Of a DNA stretch of 64,000 bases, positions 43,697 to 52,479 are shown piece by piece (position 1 is the stretch's first letter; each line of letters begins with the position of its first letter). A program made the translations under genes and the position numbers. The stretch is from Paenarthrobacter sp. DKR-5 (GTDB taxonomy: Bacteria > Actinomycetota > Actinomycetes > Actinomycetales > Micrococcaceae), in contig NZ_JAHBOI010000005.1 of NCBI RefSeq assembly GCF_018531425.1, positions 124,001 through 188,000 of the forward strand. The letters are read 5' to 3'. The notes under the pieces are model-generated. The model saw nothing but the letters and a program-made list of their open reading frames with translations, had not been told where the DNA came from and searched no databases.

Positions 43697-45616
43697 TCAG
43701 GCCGGCTGCCGTGCCGAGACCCTCAGCCAGAGGTATTCCTTCGGACGCAGCACCAGACCCTCGTCGAGCCGGGCCTCCCGGCCGGACAGGACATCGACGG
43801 CGTCCGGTTCGAAGCCGGAAAGCGTCACGGCTGAGAGTGTCTCCAGGTCGTCGCCGAAGTTGGCCAGGGCCAGGATGAGGGTGGACTCGCCGGGCCGCTG
43901 GTAGCCGAGCACGCGGGGGTTGTGGGTGTGGAAGGGGACCAGCCGGGTGCCCCCGAGCTCGTCCGTGGCGGCACGGACCTCGGCCAGCCGCTTCAGGCCG
44001 GCGTGCACGGCGCCTTCCGGAGTGGAGGGGTCGGACCTACGGGAGTACTTTTCCGCCGGGTACTTCGGCCGGTGCACCCAGCGGCTGTCGTTTCCATGCC
44101 CCTCCTCGCGCGCGTAGTCATAGTCATTGGTCTGGCCGACCTCATCGCCCAGATAGAGCAGGGGCACCCCGCCGGTGCTGAACGCCACCGAGTGCGCCAG
44201 CAGGATCCGCCGCACCGCCTGCGGATCGTCCGCCTCCAGTCCGCAGAGCGAGGCGGTCGTGCCGGAAATCCGACAGTCCCCGGTCCGCGGGTTGTCCTGG
44301 AACGGGACACCGTGCGCGAAGCTGCCGGGGAAGCGGTTCACATAGAACGAGTTCAGGAACCGCCGGTGGTCGAAGCCGTTGATGCCGAACTCAGCAGCGT
44401 CCTCGTCGGCGAAGGTCCAGCCGATGTCGTCGTGGCTGCGCACGTAGTTCACCCATGCCGTCCCGGCCGGCAGGCTGTGGCGGCGTTCGAGCGCCTGCGC
44501 GAGCAGCGAGACGTCCCGGGTGGCCAGCGCCTCCCAAGTGAGGGCCATCTGCAGCGGGTTGTAGGAGAGCTGGCACTCCGCAGGGTCGATGTACAAAATG
44601 ACCTCATCCGGGTGCACGATCGCCTCGGACTTGAACAGCAGCGACGGCGCGGCGATGCGGCACAGAGCGTTGAACGCGCGCAGCAGCGTGTGGGCCTCGG
44701 GCAGACTCTCGCAGGGGGTGCCCAGCTGCTTCCAGATGAAGGCGACCGCGTCCATCCGCAGGATGTCGACACCCTGGTTGGCGAGGAAGAGCATCTCGGC
44801 CGCCATGGCACGGAAGACATCCGGGTTGGAGTAGTTCAGGTCCCACTGGAAGGAGTGGAAGGTCGCCCAGACCCAGCGGCCGTCGGGGAGCTCCACGAAG
44901 GAGCCGGGGTGGTCATCGGGAAAGATTTCCCGGACAGTCTTCTCGAACGCGTCCGGCATGGTGCGGTCCGGAAAGATCCAGTAGTAACCGCTGTACTCCT
45001 CGTCGCCCTCGGCCGCCCGCAGGGCCCACTCGTGTTCGTTGGAGGTGTGGTTGAAGATGAAGTCCAGCACCAGGCTGATCCCGTTGTCCCGCAGGTCCGA
45101 CGCCAGTTCGCGCAACTCGTCCATCGTACCCAGCGCCGGATCGACCTGCCGGTAGCTGGACACAGCGTAGCCGCCGTCGGACTCGGGCTCGGGGGCGGCG
45201 AACAACGGCATCAGGTGGAGATAGGTGAGCCCGAGCTCCTTGAAGTAGGGGATCCGCTGCCGGATGCCCTCCAGGTTCCCGGCGTACCGGTCGACGTAGC
45301 AGACCCCGCCGAGCATCGAGCCGGACTGGAACCACGCCGGGTCAGCTTCCTGCCGGGCGTCGAGGGCCTTCAGCTCCGCGGGCCGCTGGTGCCAGGACCG
45401 GGCGGACTGGACCAGCAGCGCCGTGAGCTGCTCCAGCCAGTCCGCGCGGTTCCCGTAGAGGGAGCGGAACAGCCTTTCGAGGGCCGGGAAGTAATGGTCG
45501 AACCGGCGGTGGAAGGCCACCCAGTCCTCGTTGGCCGGGTCGAGCCCGACGGCGGCGGTGAGCGCCGTCGTCACATGGTCCTTGGTGGTCGGGCGGGGGC
45601 CGCGGGTCTGAGGCAT
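43697..45616 (-). CDS. Amylosucrase (GH13 subfamily 4)
   Basis: A 639-residue cytoplasmic transglucosidase that makes alpha-1,4-glucan from sucrose and releases fructose. The length and residue spacing follow Neisseria polysaccharea amylosucrase with a constant +3 offset: nucleophile Asp289 (DILRMDAVAF), acid/base Glu331 (LLFKSEAIVH) and transition-state Asp396 (YVRSHDDIGW), against Asp286, Glu328 and Asp393 there. The N-terminal helical domain, (beta/alpha)8 core and C-terminal beta domain are all represented. ATG 45616 has AAAGGAG upstream. It lies alone, convergent to the secreted protein. Confidence 0.95.
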   Translation of the reverse strand: MPQTRGPRPTTKDHVTTALTAAVGLDPANEDWVAFHRRFDHYFPALERLFRSLYGNRADWLEQLTALLVQSARSWHQRPAELKALDARQEADPAWFQSGSMLGGVCYVDRYAGNLEGIRQRIPYFKELGLTYLHLMPLFAAPEPESDGGYAVSSYRQVDPALGTMDELRELASDLRDNGISLVLDFIFNHTSNEHEWALRAAEGDEEYSGYYWIFPDRTMPDAFEKTVREIFPDDHPGSFVELPDGRWVWATFHSFQWDLNYSNPDVFRAMAAEMLFLANQGVDILRMDAVAFIWKQLGTPCESLPEAHTLLRAFNALCRIAAPSLLFKSEAIVHPDEVILYIDPAECQLSYNPLQMALTWEALATRDVSLLAQALERRHSLPAGTAWVNYVRSHDDIGWTFADEDAAEFGINGFDHRRFLNSFYVNRFPGSFAHGVPFQDNPRTGDCRISGTTASLCGLEADDPQAVRRILLAHSVAFSTGGVPLLYLGDEVGQTNDYDYAREEGHGNDSRWVHRPKYPAEKYSRRSDPSTPEGAVHAGLKRLAEVRAATDELGGTRLVPFHTHNPRVLGYQRPGESTLILALANFGDDLETLSAVTLSGFEPDAVDVLSGREARLDEGLVLRPKEYLWLRVSARQPA

Positions 45617-45760
45617 GAGTGGCTGCTCCTTTGCTGCGCGGGCGTGTTGCTGCACGGACGCGGTTCAGGTCACATCCTGACAGAACCGCCACTCGTTGGA
45701 CATATGTTTAGCGGCAGGGCCTGAGCGCTAGGCTTAGGCTCAGCAGAAAGGGCGTGCTTT

Positions 45761-46225
45761 ATGGACAACCATGATCTGTACCCGCCAGCGACACCTCCGG
45801 CAGCGGCCGTGCCTCCGGTCCCCGCAGGCGGCGCGCCCGACGGCGGGCGCACCACCATTTCCGAGACGGCCGTGGCGAAGGTCGCCGGCATCGCCGCACG
45901 GTCCGTGGACGGCGTCTACTCGCTCGGTTCCGGGTCCGCCAGGGCGCTCGGAGCGCTGCGCGACGCCGTGGGCAGCGCCGACCACGCACAGGGCGTCCAC
46001 GCCGAAGTCGGGGAAACGGAGGTGGCGGTGGACATCAGCCTCGTCGCGTTCTACGGCAAGCCGCTCCAGATCCTCGCGGACGAGGTCCGGGCCGCCGTGT
46101 ACCGGGCAGTGGAACAGCTGGTCGGCCTGCGGGTGATCGAAGTCAACGTCGAAATCAACGACGTCCATGTACCGGGAGCCAAGCCGCCGGCCGGCGGCAG
46201 GCCCGCGACGGAGGGAGTGCAGTGA
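45761..46225 (+). CDS. Asp23/Gls24 family envelope stress response protein
   Basis: A 154-residue Asp23-family protein. A Pro/Ala-rich tail-like N-terminus precedes TTISETAVAKVAGIAARSVDGVYSLG and VAVDISLVAFYGKPLQILADEVRAAVYRAVEQLVGLRVIEVNVEINDVHV, the signature core. Asp23 proteins form a membrane-associated meshwork anchored by AmaP. It begins a five-gene operon in which every junction is a GTGA or ATGA overlap. Confidence 0.93.
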   Translation: MDNHDLYPPATPPAAAVPPVPAGGAPDGGRTTISETAVAKVAGIAARSVDGVYSLGSGSARALGALRDAVGSADHAQGVHAEVGETEVAVDISLVAFYGKPLQILADEVRAAVYRAVEQLVGLRVIEVNVEINDVHVPGAKPPAGGRPATEGVQ

Positions 46226-46413
46226 ATCTGACAGTTGTCGGCGTTGCGGTGGGCGCCTTCCTGGCCTTCATGGCCTTCAGCTTCGGTTTCTGGGGCTTCC
46301 TCATCGCCCTGATCTTCATGGCCGTGGGTGCCCTTTTCGGGCGCGCGGCGGAGGGGAAGCTGGACCTGCGCAGCGTCATTGACGCCATCACCGGACGGCG
46401 CTCCTCCTCGTGA
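46222..46413 (+). CDS. Small DUF2273-type membrane protein
   Basis: A 63-residue protein with two membrane segments (VVGVAVGAFLAFMAFSFGFWGFLIALIFMAVGALFG) and a positively charged C-terminus, matching the small DUF2273 partners of Asp23 loci. GTG start in the GTGA overlap. Probably an integral part of the Asp23 anchor complex. Confidence 0.85.
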   Translation: MNLTVVGVAVGAFLAFMAFSFGFWGFLIALIFMAVGALFGRAAEGKLDLRSVIDAITGRRSSS

Positions 46414-46817
46414 GCCTGCCGATCCAGGGGGACGGGGCAGGCGTCGCCGGGGCGGCGCCTGCCGTCGCGGCCCTCGCCGGACACAACCGCATCAGCACCC
46501 AGGCCCTGACCAGCCTCGCCCAGGCGGCGACGGCGGAAGCCCTGGGCGTGCCAGCCCAGGAGGTGCGCGTCTTCTGGTCCGACGACGGCGGAGACCTGGC
46601 CCTCGCGGTCGGCACCCCGGTAACCATCCCGCGGCTGGCTGACGTCCTGCGGGATCCCGGCCGCCTGCAACGGCAGGGCGGGTCCGTGCTTGAACGCGCG
46701 GTGGCCGCGAAGGCCGGAATCCTCCGCCGGGTCACCGCTTTGAGCGGGGCGCACATCAGCCGGGTGGATATCCGGCTCACCGGCGCCCGCGTCAGCGAGG
46801 GAGGCCGGGTCCGATGA
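46410..46817 (+). CDS. Asp23-operon protein of unknown function
   Basis: A 135-residue soluble protein with no recognised domain. HNRISTQALTSLAQAATAEALGV and VRVFWSDDGGDLALAVGTPVTIPRLADVL, then a final strand HISRVDIRLTGARV, look like a short alpha/beta fold reminiscent of an Asp23 half; this likeness is by eye only. It is locked between four envelope genes by 4-bp overlaps, so its role is probably in that complex. Confidence 0.78.
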   Translation: MSLPIQGDGAGVAGAAPAVAALAGHNRISTQALTSLAQAATAEALGVPAQEVRVFWSDDGGDLALAVGTPVTIPRLADVLRDPGRLQRQGGSVLERAVAAKAGILRRVTALSGAHISRVDIRLTGARVSEGGRVR

Positions 46818-47434
46818 CCGCTGCCGAAGCGCGGAAAGGGACCGCGGCCCCGGACCCGGAGCGGGCCGCGACCGGGAGGATCCTGAGCCGGGAGACCCGG
46901 TCCTCCCGTGCCCCGGCCGCTGTGATCGCAGCCCTGCTGGTGATCGTCGTGGCCGTCTGGGCGTTGCTGGAAGTGATCCTGGCGGGCATCGACCAGCCCG
47001 CATGGCTGCTGGACCCGCAATCAGTGCTGCACGCCGTCGCCCGGTTTCCCGAGGGTGCCGACCGGTTGCTGCTCGGGGCCGCGGGCGCCGTCCTCGCCAT
47101 GGCCGGCCTGGTGTTCCTGCTCAACGCAGTGCTCCCCGGCCGCCGCGCCCGGCACGTTCTGTCTGACCGGCGGGCCGCCGTCGTCGTCGATGACGAGGTG
47201 ATTGCCTCAGCGCTCGCCCGACGCGCCCGGTACGCCGCCCAGGTCACCCAGGAGCAGGTGATGGTCGTGGTGTCCCAGCGCAGCGCCGTCGTCAACATCC
47301 GGCCGACCTCCGGGATGCCCGTCAATGTGGAGCAGGTCCGGGCGGCGGTCGAAGCGGAACTGGCGGACATGGCGCCGGCGCCGCTGCCGGCCGTGCACAT
47401 CAACGTGACCACCGCGGGGGTGGTGGGAGCATGA
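46814..47434 (+). CDS. DUF6286-type membrane protein of the Asp23 operon
   Basis: A 206-residue protein with two membrane segments (AAVIAALLVIVVAVWALLEVILAGI and LLLGAAGAVLAMAGLVFLLNAVLP) and a C-terminal soluble domain ending in a strand (VHINVTTAGVV) much like the end of Asp23-type folds. The assignment to DUF6286 is by recall. ATGA overlaps on both sides. Confidence 0.8.
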   Translation: MTAAEARKGTAAPDPERAATGRILSRETRSSRAPAAVIAALLVIVVAVWALLEVILAGIDQPAWLLDPQSVLHAVARFPEGADRLLLGAAGAVLAMAGLVFLLNAVLPGRRARHVLSDRRAAVVVDDEVIASALARRARYAAQVTQEQVMVVVSQRSAVVNIRPTSGMPVNVEQVRAAVEAELADMAPAPLPAVHINVTTAGVVGA

Positions 47435-48039
47435 ACGGAACCCCTCGGCTGCTCAACCGGGTCCTGCTCGCCGTCATCGGACTGGCGCTGCTGGTCTCGG
47501 GCGTGCTGGCGATCGTCCTGGCCGCAGTGCCCGCCGCAGGGCCGTGGTGGCAGGCCCGGACGGCTTCGCTGCTGGCTGCGGTCGATGACGCCCTGGCCCG
47601 CACCCAGGCGCCGGGAGGGGGCAGCTGGCTGTGGTTCGCCGCCGCCGCCGTCCTGGTTTTGGTGATCGTGCTGATGGTGGCCTGGGTGGCGAACCAGGGC
47701 AAGGGCCGCGCGGACGTGCTGGCCGCATCGTTCGAGGCACGCGAGGTGGCCGGCAAAGTGGTGATCAGCGGAGCCCTCGCCGAACAGGCGCTCAAGGCGG
47801 CCCTGGCCGAGCGCACCGACTTGGTGAGCTCCTCGGTGCAGACCTACGAGGTGCAGGGCCGGACAGGGCTGAAGATCCGGCTCCTGCCTCGTCAGGGCGT
47901 GTCGCCGCAGGCGCTTGCCGCCGATGTCTCGGAACTGGTCGAAGCGCTCGACGCCGCGCTGGGGGTCCGGACCCCGGTGCTGATCAGCATCGGTGCCGGC
48001 ACCCGAAGCAAACTGGGCCGCGCCGAGCGCGTCCGCTAA
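47431..48039 (+). CDS. AmaP-like alkaline shock membrane anchor
   Basis: A 202-residue protein: membrane segment 1 (LLNRVLLAVIGLALLVSGVLAIVLAAV), an extracytoplasmic loop, membrane segment 2 (WLWFAAAAVLVLVIVLMVAWVA), then a cytoplasmic domain including VVISGALAEQALKAALAERTDLVSSSVQTYEVQGRTGLKIRLLP. This topology is that of AmaP, which holds Asp23 at the membrane. It ends the operon, before the large palindrome. Confidence 0.87.
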   Translation: MNGTPRLLNRVLLAVIGLALLVSGVLAIVLAAVPAAGPWWQARTASLLAAVDDALARTQAPGGGSWLWFAAAAVLVLVIVLMVAWVANQGKGRADVLAASFEAREVAGKVVISGALAEQALKAALAERTDLVSSSVQTYEVQGRTGLKIRLLPRQGVSPQALAADVSELVEALDAALGVRTPVLISIGAGTRSKLGRAERVR

Positions 48040-48057
48040 GAACCCCTCAGTCATGTG

Positions 48058-48114
48058 CGAACGGCCAGTCGTGGCGGCTTCCGCGGAGCGGAGGCCGCCA
48101 CGACTGGCCGTTCG
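48058..48114. repeat. 57-base near-perfect palindrome between convergent genes
   Basis: A 27-bp stem (one T-G wobble) with loop GGA: arms open CGAACGGCCAGTCGTGGCGGC and close with its exact complement, with TCCGC/GCGGA nested inside. It fills the gap between the Asp23 operon and the alpha-glucosidase. No T-run is present. A bidirectional terminator or a member of a dispersed palindromic repeat are both possible. Confidence 0.7.
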
Positions 48115-48126
48115 GCGGGGTTACCG

Positions 48127-49899
48127 TTAGGCCTGGACGAGCCAGACTGCGCTGTTGGGCGTCAGCGAACCGTCCTGCACGGCCTCCGGGCTGCTGGCCA
48201 CGAGCACGTCGTAGCCGTCGGGAAGCGCGGCGCGGTCACGGCCCATGTTGGCCAGCACCAGCACCTGTCCGTTGCTGAAGGCGAGCAGCCCGGCGTCCGG
48301 GTCGTTCAGCTCCGGCCAGCTCAAGCTGCCGGTGCCGAGGGCGTGTTCCCGGCGCGCGGCAATCGCCGTCCGGTACAGCTCCAGGGTCGAACCGGCGACC
48401 CCCTCCTGCACGTCGGCGGCGAGCCGGCGGTAGCTTTCCGGCTGGGGGAGCCAGGCCGCCGGGGCGTCCGCCGTCGGACCGCTGAAGCCGAACTGCGGCG
48501 CCTCGGAGATCCAGGGCAGGGGGACGCGGCAGCCGTCGCGGCCCCGCTCCACGCCCTTGGTGCGGAAGAACGTCGGATCCTGGCGGAACTCCGCGTCAAG
48601 CGTGGTGTGCTCGGGCAGGCCGAGCTCCTCGCCCTGGTAAACGTAAGCCGAGCCGGGAAGAGCCAGCGCCACCAGGGTTGCAGCCCGGGCCCGGGCCAGG
48701 CCGAGGGCCTCGTCCGGCTGCTCATCCTCGAGGGCGATGCCCTTGGGGAAAGTCGTCGGGTCGGCCAGGCCGAAGCGTGACGGGTGGCGGACCGTGTCGT
48801 GGTTGGAAAGCACCCACGTCGTCGGTGCGCCCACGCTGGCAGACGCTTCCAGTGAGTCGGCGATCACCTTCGCCATCTGCCGCGCGTCCCAGCCGGCGAG
48901 CAGGAAGTCGAAGTTGAAGGCCTGCTGCATCTCGTCCGGGCGGATATAACGGACAAGCCGCTCGGCGGGCTCGACCCACGCCTCGGCGACCATCATGCGG
49001 TCCGGCCCGTACTCGGCGAGCACCTTGTGCCAGTCCCGGTACACCTCGTGCACCCCGTCCTGGTCGAAGAACGGCGACGGCGGGTCCAGTGCCGGCTTGC
49101 TGACGTGCCCGGCCTCCTGGGACGGCAGCGCTTCCGGCGCATTGGCCGCCTCGGCGGTCGCCGCGTGGGGAGCGGCGTCCTGGCCTTCGACCATCGCGGC
49201 CTGCCCGGTCCAGTCCGGCAGTGCCGGGTCCTTGACCAGCCCGTGCGCCACGTCCACGCGGAATCCGTCCACGCCCCGGTCCAGCCAAAAGCGCAGCACC
49301 GAACGCATCTCGGCCCAGACTTCCTCGTTCTCCCAGTTCAGGTCCGGCTGCTTCGTGTCGAACAGGTGCAGGTACCACTGGCCGTCGGGCACGCGGGTCC
49401 AGGCCGGGCCGCCGAAGATGGACTGCCAGTTGTTCGGGGGCAGTGATCCGTCCTCACCCTTGCCCTCGCGGAACATGTAGCGTGCGCGTGCGGCCGAGCC
49501 CGGGGCGGCGGCCAGGGCCTCCTGGAACCAGACGTGCTCGTCCGAGGTGTGGTTCGGCACCAGGTCCACGATGACCTTCAGGCCCGCGGCGTGGGCTTTC
49601 TGGAGCATCTCGTCAAAGTCCGCGAGGGTGCCGAAGAGGGGGTCGACGTCGCGGTAATCGGCGACGTCGTAGCCCGCGTCCGCCTGCGGGGAGCGGTAGA
49701 ACGGCGAGAGCCAGATGGCGTCCACGCCGAGCTTCGCCAGATACGGCAGCCTGCCGGTCACACCTTTCAGGTCCCCCATGCCGTCGTGGTTGCCGTCAGC
49801 GAATGAGCGCGGATAGATCTGGTAGATCACTGCGCTGGCCCACCACTGGCGGGCGCTTTCGGAGGAGGCCCGCACCGGAGCCTGGACAGTAGAAGACAC
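48127..49899 (-). CDS. Family 13 alpha-glucosidase
   Basis: A 590-residue cytoplasmic GH13 enzyme hydrolysing terminal alpha-glucosidic bonds. The order is WASAVIYQIYPRSFAD (family entry), DLVPNHTSDEH, the nucleophile Asp216 (GFRVDVAHG), acid/base Glu306 (MMVAEAW) and Asp368 (SNHDTV). An oligo-1,6 or alpha-1,4 specificity cannot be separated by eye. GTG 49899 has AAAGGA upstream. It is divergent from the ABC operon starting at 50048 and so most likely processes maltodextrin-type substrates imported by it. Confidence 0.95.
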   Translation of the reverse strand: MSSTVQAPVRASSESARQWWASAVIYQIYPRSFADGNHDGMGDLKGVTGRLPYLAKLGVDAIWLSPFYRSPQADAGYDVADYRDVDPLFGTLADFDEMLQKAHAAGLKVIVDLVPNHTSDEHVWFQEALAAAPGSAARARYMFREGKGEDGSLPPNNWQSIFGGPAWTRVPDGQWYLHLFDTKQPDLNWENEEVWAEMRSVLRFWLDRGVDGFRVDVAHGLVKDPALPDWTGQAAMVEGQDAAPHAATAEAANAPEALPSQEAGHVSKPALDPPSPFFDQDGVHEVYRDWHKVLAEYGPDRMMVAEAWVEPAERLVRYIRPDEMQQAFNFDFLLAGWDARQMAKVIADSLEASASVGAPTTWVLSNHDTVRHPSRFGLADPTTFPKGIALEDEQPDEALGLARARAATLVALALPGSAYVYQGEELGLPEHTTLDAEFRQDPTFFRTKGVERGRDGCRVPLPWISEAPQFGFSGPTADAPAAWLPQPESYRRLAADVQEGVAGSTLELYRTAIAARREHALGTGSLSWPELNDPDAGLLAFSNGQVLVLANMGRDRAALPDGYDVLVASSPEAVQDGSLTPNSAVWLVQA

Positions 49900-49949
49900 G
49901 AAAATCCTTTCGGCGGGTACCTTATGCAACGCTGCGGTAACTCTTGTGC

Positions 49950-49962
49950 GTAAGCGCTTGCA
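49950..49962. promoter_or_regulatory. LacI-type operator, MalR-like
   Basis: GTAAGCGCTTGCA, with central CG inside AAGCGCTT, lies in the 148-bp region between the divergent alpha-glucosidase and binding-protein genes. The shape TGCAAGCGCTTAC is typical of maltose-type LacI repressors; the LacI gene at 53670 is the obvious candidate. Confidence 0.72.
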
Positions 49963-50047
49963 TTGTGTGCCAACACGTTACTAGAGTGATGCCCATCACT
50001 CAACCGCCTTGCCAAAGTGCGTGAGTCTCAACGAGGAGCCATTGAGA

Positions 50048-51343
50048 ATGAAGAACCCAGCAAGAAAGCTCGCCCCCGCGGCAGCCATCGGAATCCTGGC
50101 CCTGGCCCTGTCCGCCTGTGGTGGCGGCGGGTCGACCACGTCCGGCGGCGGCGGAGGCGGCTCAGACGCGACCGCCAACCTTGACGCCCGCGGCCCTATC
50201 ACCTACGTGCAGGGCAAGGACAACAGCAACGTTGTCCGTCCGCTGATCGCCAAATGGAATGCCTCGCATCCGAACGAGCAGGTCACCTTCAAGGAGCAGT
50301 CCGACCAGGCCGACCAGCAGCACGACGACTTGGTGCAGAACTTCCAGGCGAAGAACGCCAACTACGACGTCGTTGACGTCGACGTGGTGTGGACCGCCGA
50401 GTTCGCGGCCAAGGGCTGGCTCCAGCCGCTGAAGGACAAGACGGCCATCGACACCTCGGCCATGCTTCCGGCCACCGTGAAGACGGCAACGTACAAGGAC
50501 ACCCTGTACGCGGCTCCGCAGACCTCCGACGGCGGCCTGCTGTACTACCGCAAGGACCTGGTCCCGACCCCGCCGAAGACGTGGAACGACATGATGAACA
50601 TGTGCTCCATCGCAAAGCAGAAGAACATGTCCTGCTACGCGGGCCAGTTCGCCAAGTACGAGGGCCTGACGGTCAACGCGGCCGAGGCGATCAACACCGC
50701 CGGCGGCAAGATCGTCGACGACTCCGGCAAGGCTGCCGTCAACTCGCCCGAGGCCAAGGCCGGCCTGCAGAACCTGGTCACGGCGTACTCCAACGGCAAC
50801 ATCCCGAAGGAAGCCATCACCTACCAGGAGGAGCAGGGCCGCCAGGCGTTCGAGGACGGCAAGCTGCTGTTCCTGCGCAACTGGCCTTACGTGTACAACC
50901 TCGCCAAGACGGACGGTTCGTCCAAGGTCAAGGACAGCTTCGGCATCGCCCCGCTTCCCGGCAAGGACGGCCCCGGCGCCTCCTCGCTGGGCGGTCACAA
51001 CGTCGCCATGAGCGTGTACTCCAAGCACAAGGCAACGGCCCTGGACTTCATGAAGTTCATGACCAGCGCTGAAACCGAGAAGTTCTACGCCACCCAGGGC
51101 TCACTGGCTCCGGTGCTCAAGGACCTCTACTCGGACAAGGAACTGGTCGGCAAGCTCCCGTACCTGCCGGTGCTGCTGACCTCGATCGAGAACGCGGTGC
51201 CCCGCCCGGTCACCCCGTTCTACCCGGCAGTGACCAAGGCGGTGCAGGACAACGCCTACTCCGCCATCAAGGGTGAAAAGAGCGTTGATGCTGCGCTCTC
51301 CGACATGGCCAAGGCCATCGACTCCGCCAGCAGCGGCCAGTAG
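50048..51343 (+). CDS. Extracellular sugar-binding lipoprotein (maltose/maltodextrin-type)
   Basis: A 431-residue lipoprotein solute-binding protein. The signal ends with the lipobox LSAC followed by GGGG, and a Gly-rich tether of about 15 residues precedes the folded part. LLYYRKDLV, DVVWTAEFAAKGWLQPL, FLRNWPYVYNLA and SSLGGHNVAMSVYSKHK match the maltose-binding cluster. ATG 50048 is used; a GAGGAG is 10 bases upstream. Divergent from alpha-glucosidase, so maltose, trehalose or maltodextrin uptake is likely. Confidence 0.94.
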   Translation: MKNPARKLAPAAAIGILALALSACGGGGSTTSGGGGGGSDATANLDARGPITYVQGKDNSNVVRPLIAKWNASHPNEQVTFKEQSDQADQQHDDLVQNFQAKNANYDVVDVDVVWTAEFAAKGWLQPLKDKTAIDTSAMLPATVKTATYKDTLYAAPQTSDGGLLYYRKDLVPTPPKTWNDMMNMCSIAKQKNMSCYAGQFAKYEGLTVNAAEAINTAGGKIVDDSGKAAVNSPEAKAGLQNLVTAYSNGNIPKEAITYQEEQGRQAFEDGKLLFLRNWPYVYNLAKTDGSSKVKDSFGIAPLPGKDGPGASSLGGHNVAMSVYSKHKATALDFMKFMTSAETEKFYATQGSLAPVLKDLYSDKELVGKLPYLPVLLTSIENAVPRPVTPFYPAVTKAVQDNAYSAIKGEKSVDAALSDMAKAIDSASSGQ

Positions 51344-51358
51344 CCGCTACTGCGGGCC

Positions 51359-51394
51359 AGCGGGCGGGGCGTCCACCCGGGCGCCCCGCCCGCT
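51359..51394 (+). terminator. Hairpin between the binding-protein and permease genes
   Basis: AGCGGGCGGGGCG (51359-51371) and its exact complement (51382-51394) form a 13-bp stem with a 10-base loop. There is no T-run. Such hairpins often let the lipoprotein message accumulate above the permease part. Confidence 0.68.
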
Positions 51395-51444
51395 TCGACC
51401 AACCGAAGAAGGGCGGGACCGGTCCCGCACTGAAAGGAGGGGAC

Positions 51445-52479
51445 ATGTCTACCGAAGCGAAGGCGCTTCCCGGCCAGACCACAAGTCCCAAGCCTGAACA
51501 TCATCTTCCCAAAGGCGAGAGTGCCGACCGCAAGGCCGTCACCCAGGGGCGCTGGGGCGCCACCCTGATCGCCCCGAGCCTCATCATGCTCGCGATTGTG
51601 ATCGGGTACCCGATCGTGCGCGGCGTCATCATGTCCTTCCAGAAGGACTCCGGGCTCGACCCGGCCAGCGGTCTTTTTGTCGAGGGCGGCCCCGCGGGGC
51701 TGGCCAACTACACGCACTGGCTGCTGCAGCAGTGCGGCGCCGGGGGAGGCACCGTTGCTTGTGCTCCGGGCACGCTCGGCGCCCAGTTCTGGAACGCCAT
51801 GGGCACCACGTTCTTCTTCACCGCTGTGACAGTGCTGCTGGAAACCCTCATCGGGTTCTGGATGGCACTGATCATGGCCCGTACTTTCCGCGGCCGCGGC
51901 CTGCTGCGCGCCGCCGTACTGGTGCCCTGGGCCATCCCCACGGCCGTCACAGCCAAGCTGTGGTTCTTCATCTTCGCCTTCGACGGCATCGCCAACAAGC
52001 TCTTCGGCACGCAGATCCTGTGGACCGGCAGCGAGTGGCCCGCCAAGTGGGCGGTCATCATCTCCGACGTGTGGAAAACGACACCGTTCATGGCCCTGCT
52101 GATCCTCGCCGGCCTGCAGCTGATTCCCGAAGAGGTCTACGAGGCAGCCAAGGTCGACGGCGCCAGCACCTGGCAGCGCTTCACGCAGATCACGCTTCCG
52201 CTGGTCAAGCCGGCACTGATGGTGGCGGTCCTGTTCCGCGTCCTCGACGCGCTGCGCATGTTCGACCTTCCGTACATTCTCACCGGCGGCGCCAACAACA
52301 CGACCACCCTCTCCATCCTCGTCGTTGACCAGGTGCGGCAAGGGTTCAATAGCGCGGCGGCGTTGTCGACCATCACCTTCCTGGTCATCTTCATCGTCGC
52401 CTTCATATTTGTCAGGTTCCTCGGCGCCAACGCGGTCCAGACCAGCAGCGGCACAAGCGGAAAGGCGAAGGCCAAATGA
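51445..52479 (+). CDS. Carbohydrate ABC transporter permease, MalF type
   Basis: A 344-residue permease with an extended cytoplasmic N-terminus and six to seven membrane segments (LIAPSLIMLAIVIGYPIVRGVIM first). The EAA loop is EVYEAAKVDGASTWQRFTQITLP. AAAGGAGGGG precedes the ATG closely. It overlaps the next permease by 4 bases. Confidence 0.95.
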   Translation: MSTEAKALPGQTTSPKPEHHLPKGESADRKAVTQGRWGATLIAPSLIMLAIVIGYPIVRGVIMSFQKDSGLDPASGLFVEGGPAGLANYTHWLLQQCGAGGGTVACAPGTLGAQFWNAMGTTFFFTAVTVLLETLIGFWMALIMARTFRGRGLLRAAVLVPWAIPTAVTAKLWFFIFAFDGIANKLFGTQILWTGSEWPAKWAVIISDVWKTTPFMALLILAGLQLIPEEVYEAAKVDGASTWQRFTQITLPLVKPALMVAVLFRVLDALRMFDLPYILTGGANNTTTLSILVVDQVRQGFNSAAALSTITFLVIFIVAFIFVRFLGANAVQTSSGTSGKAKAK

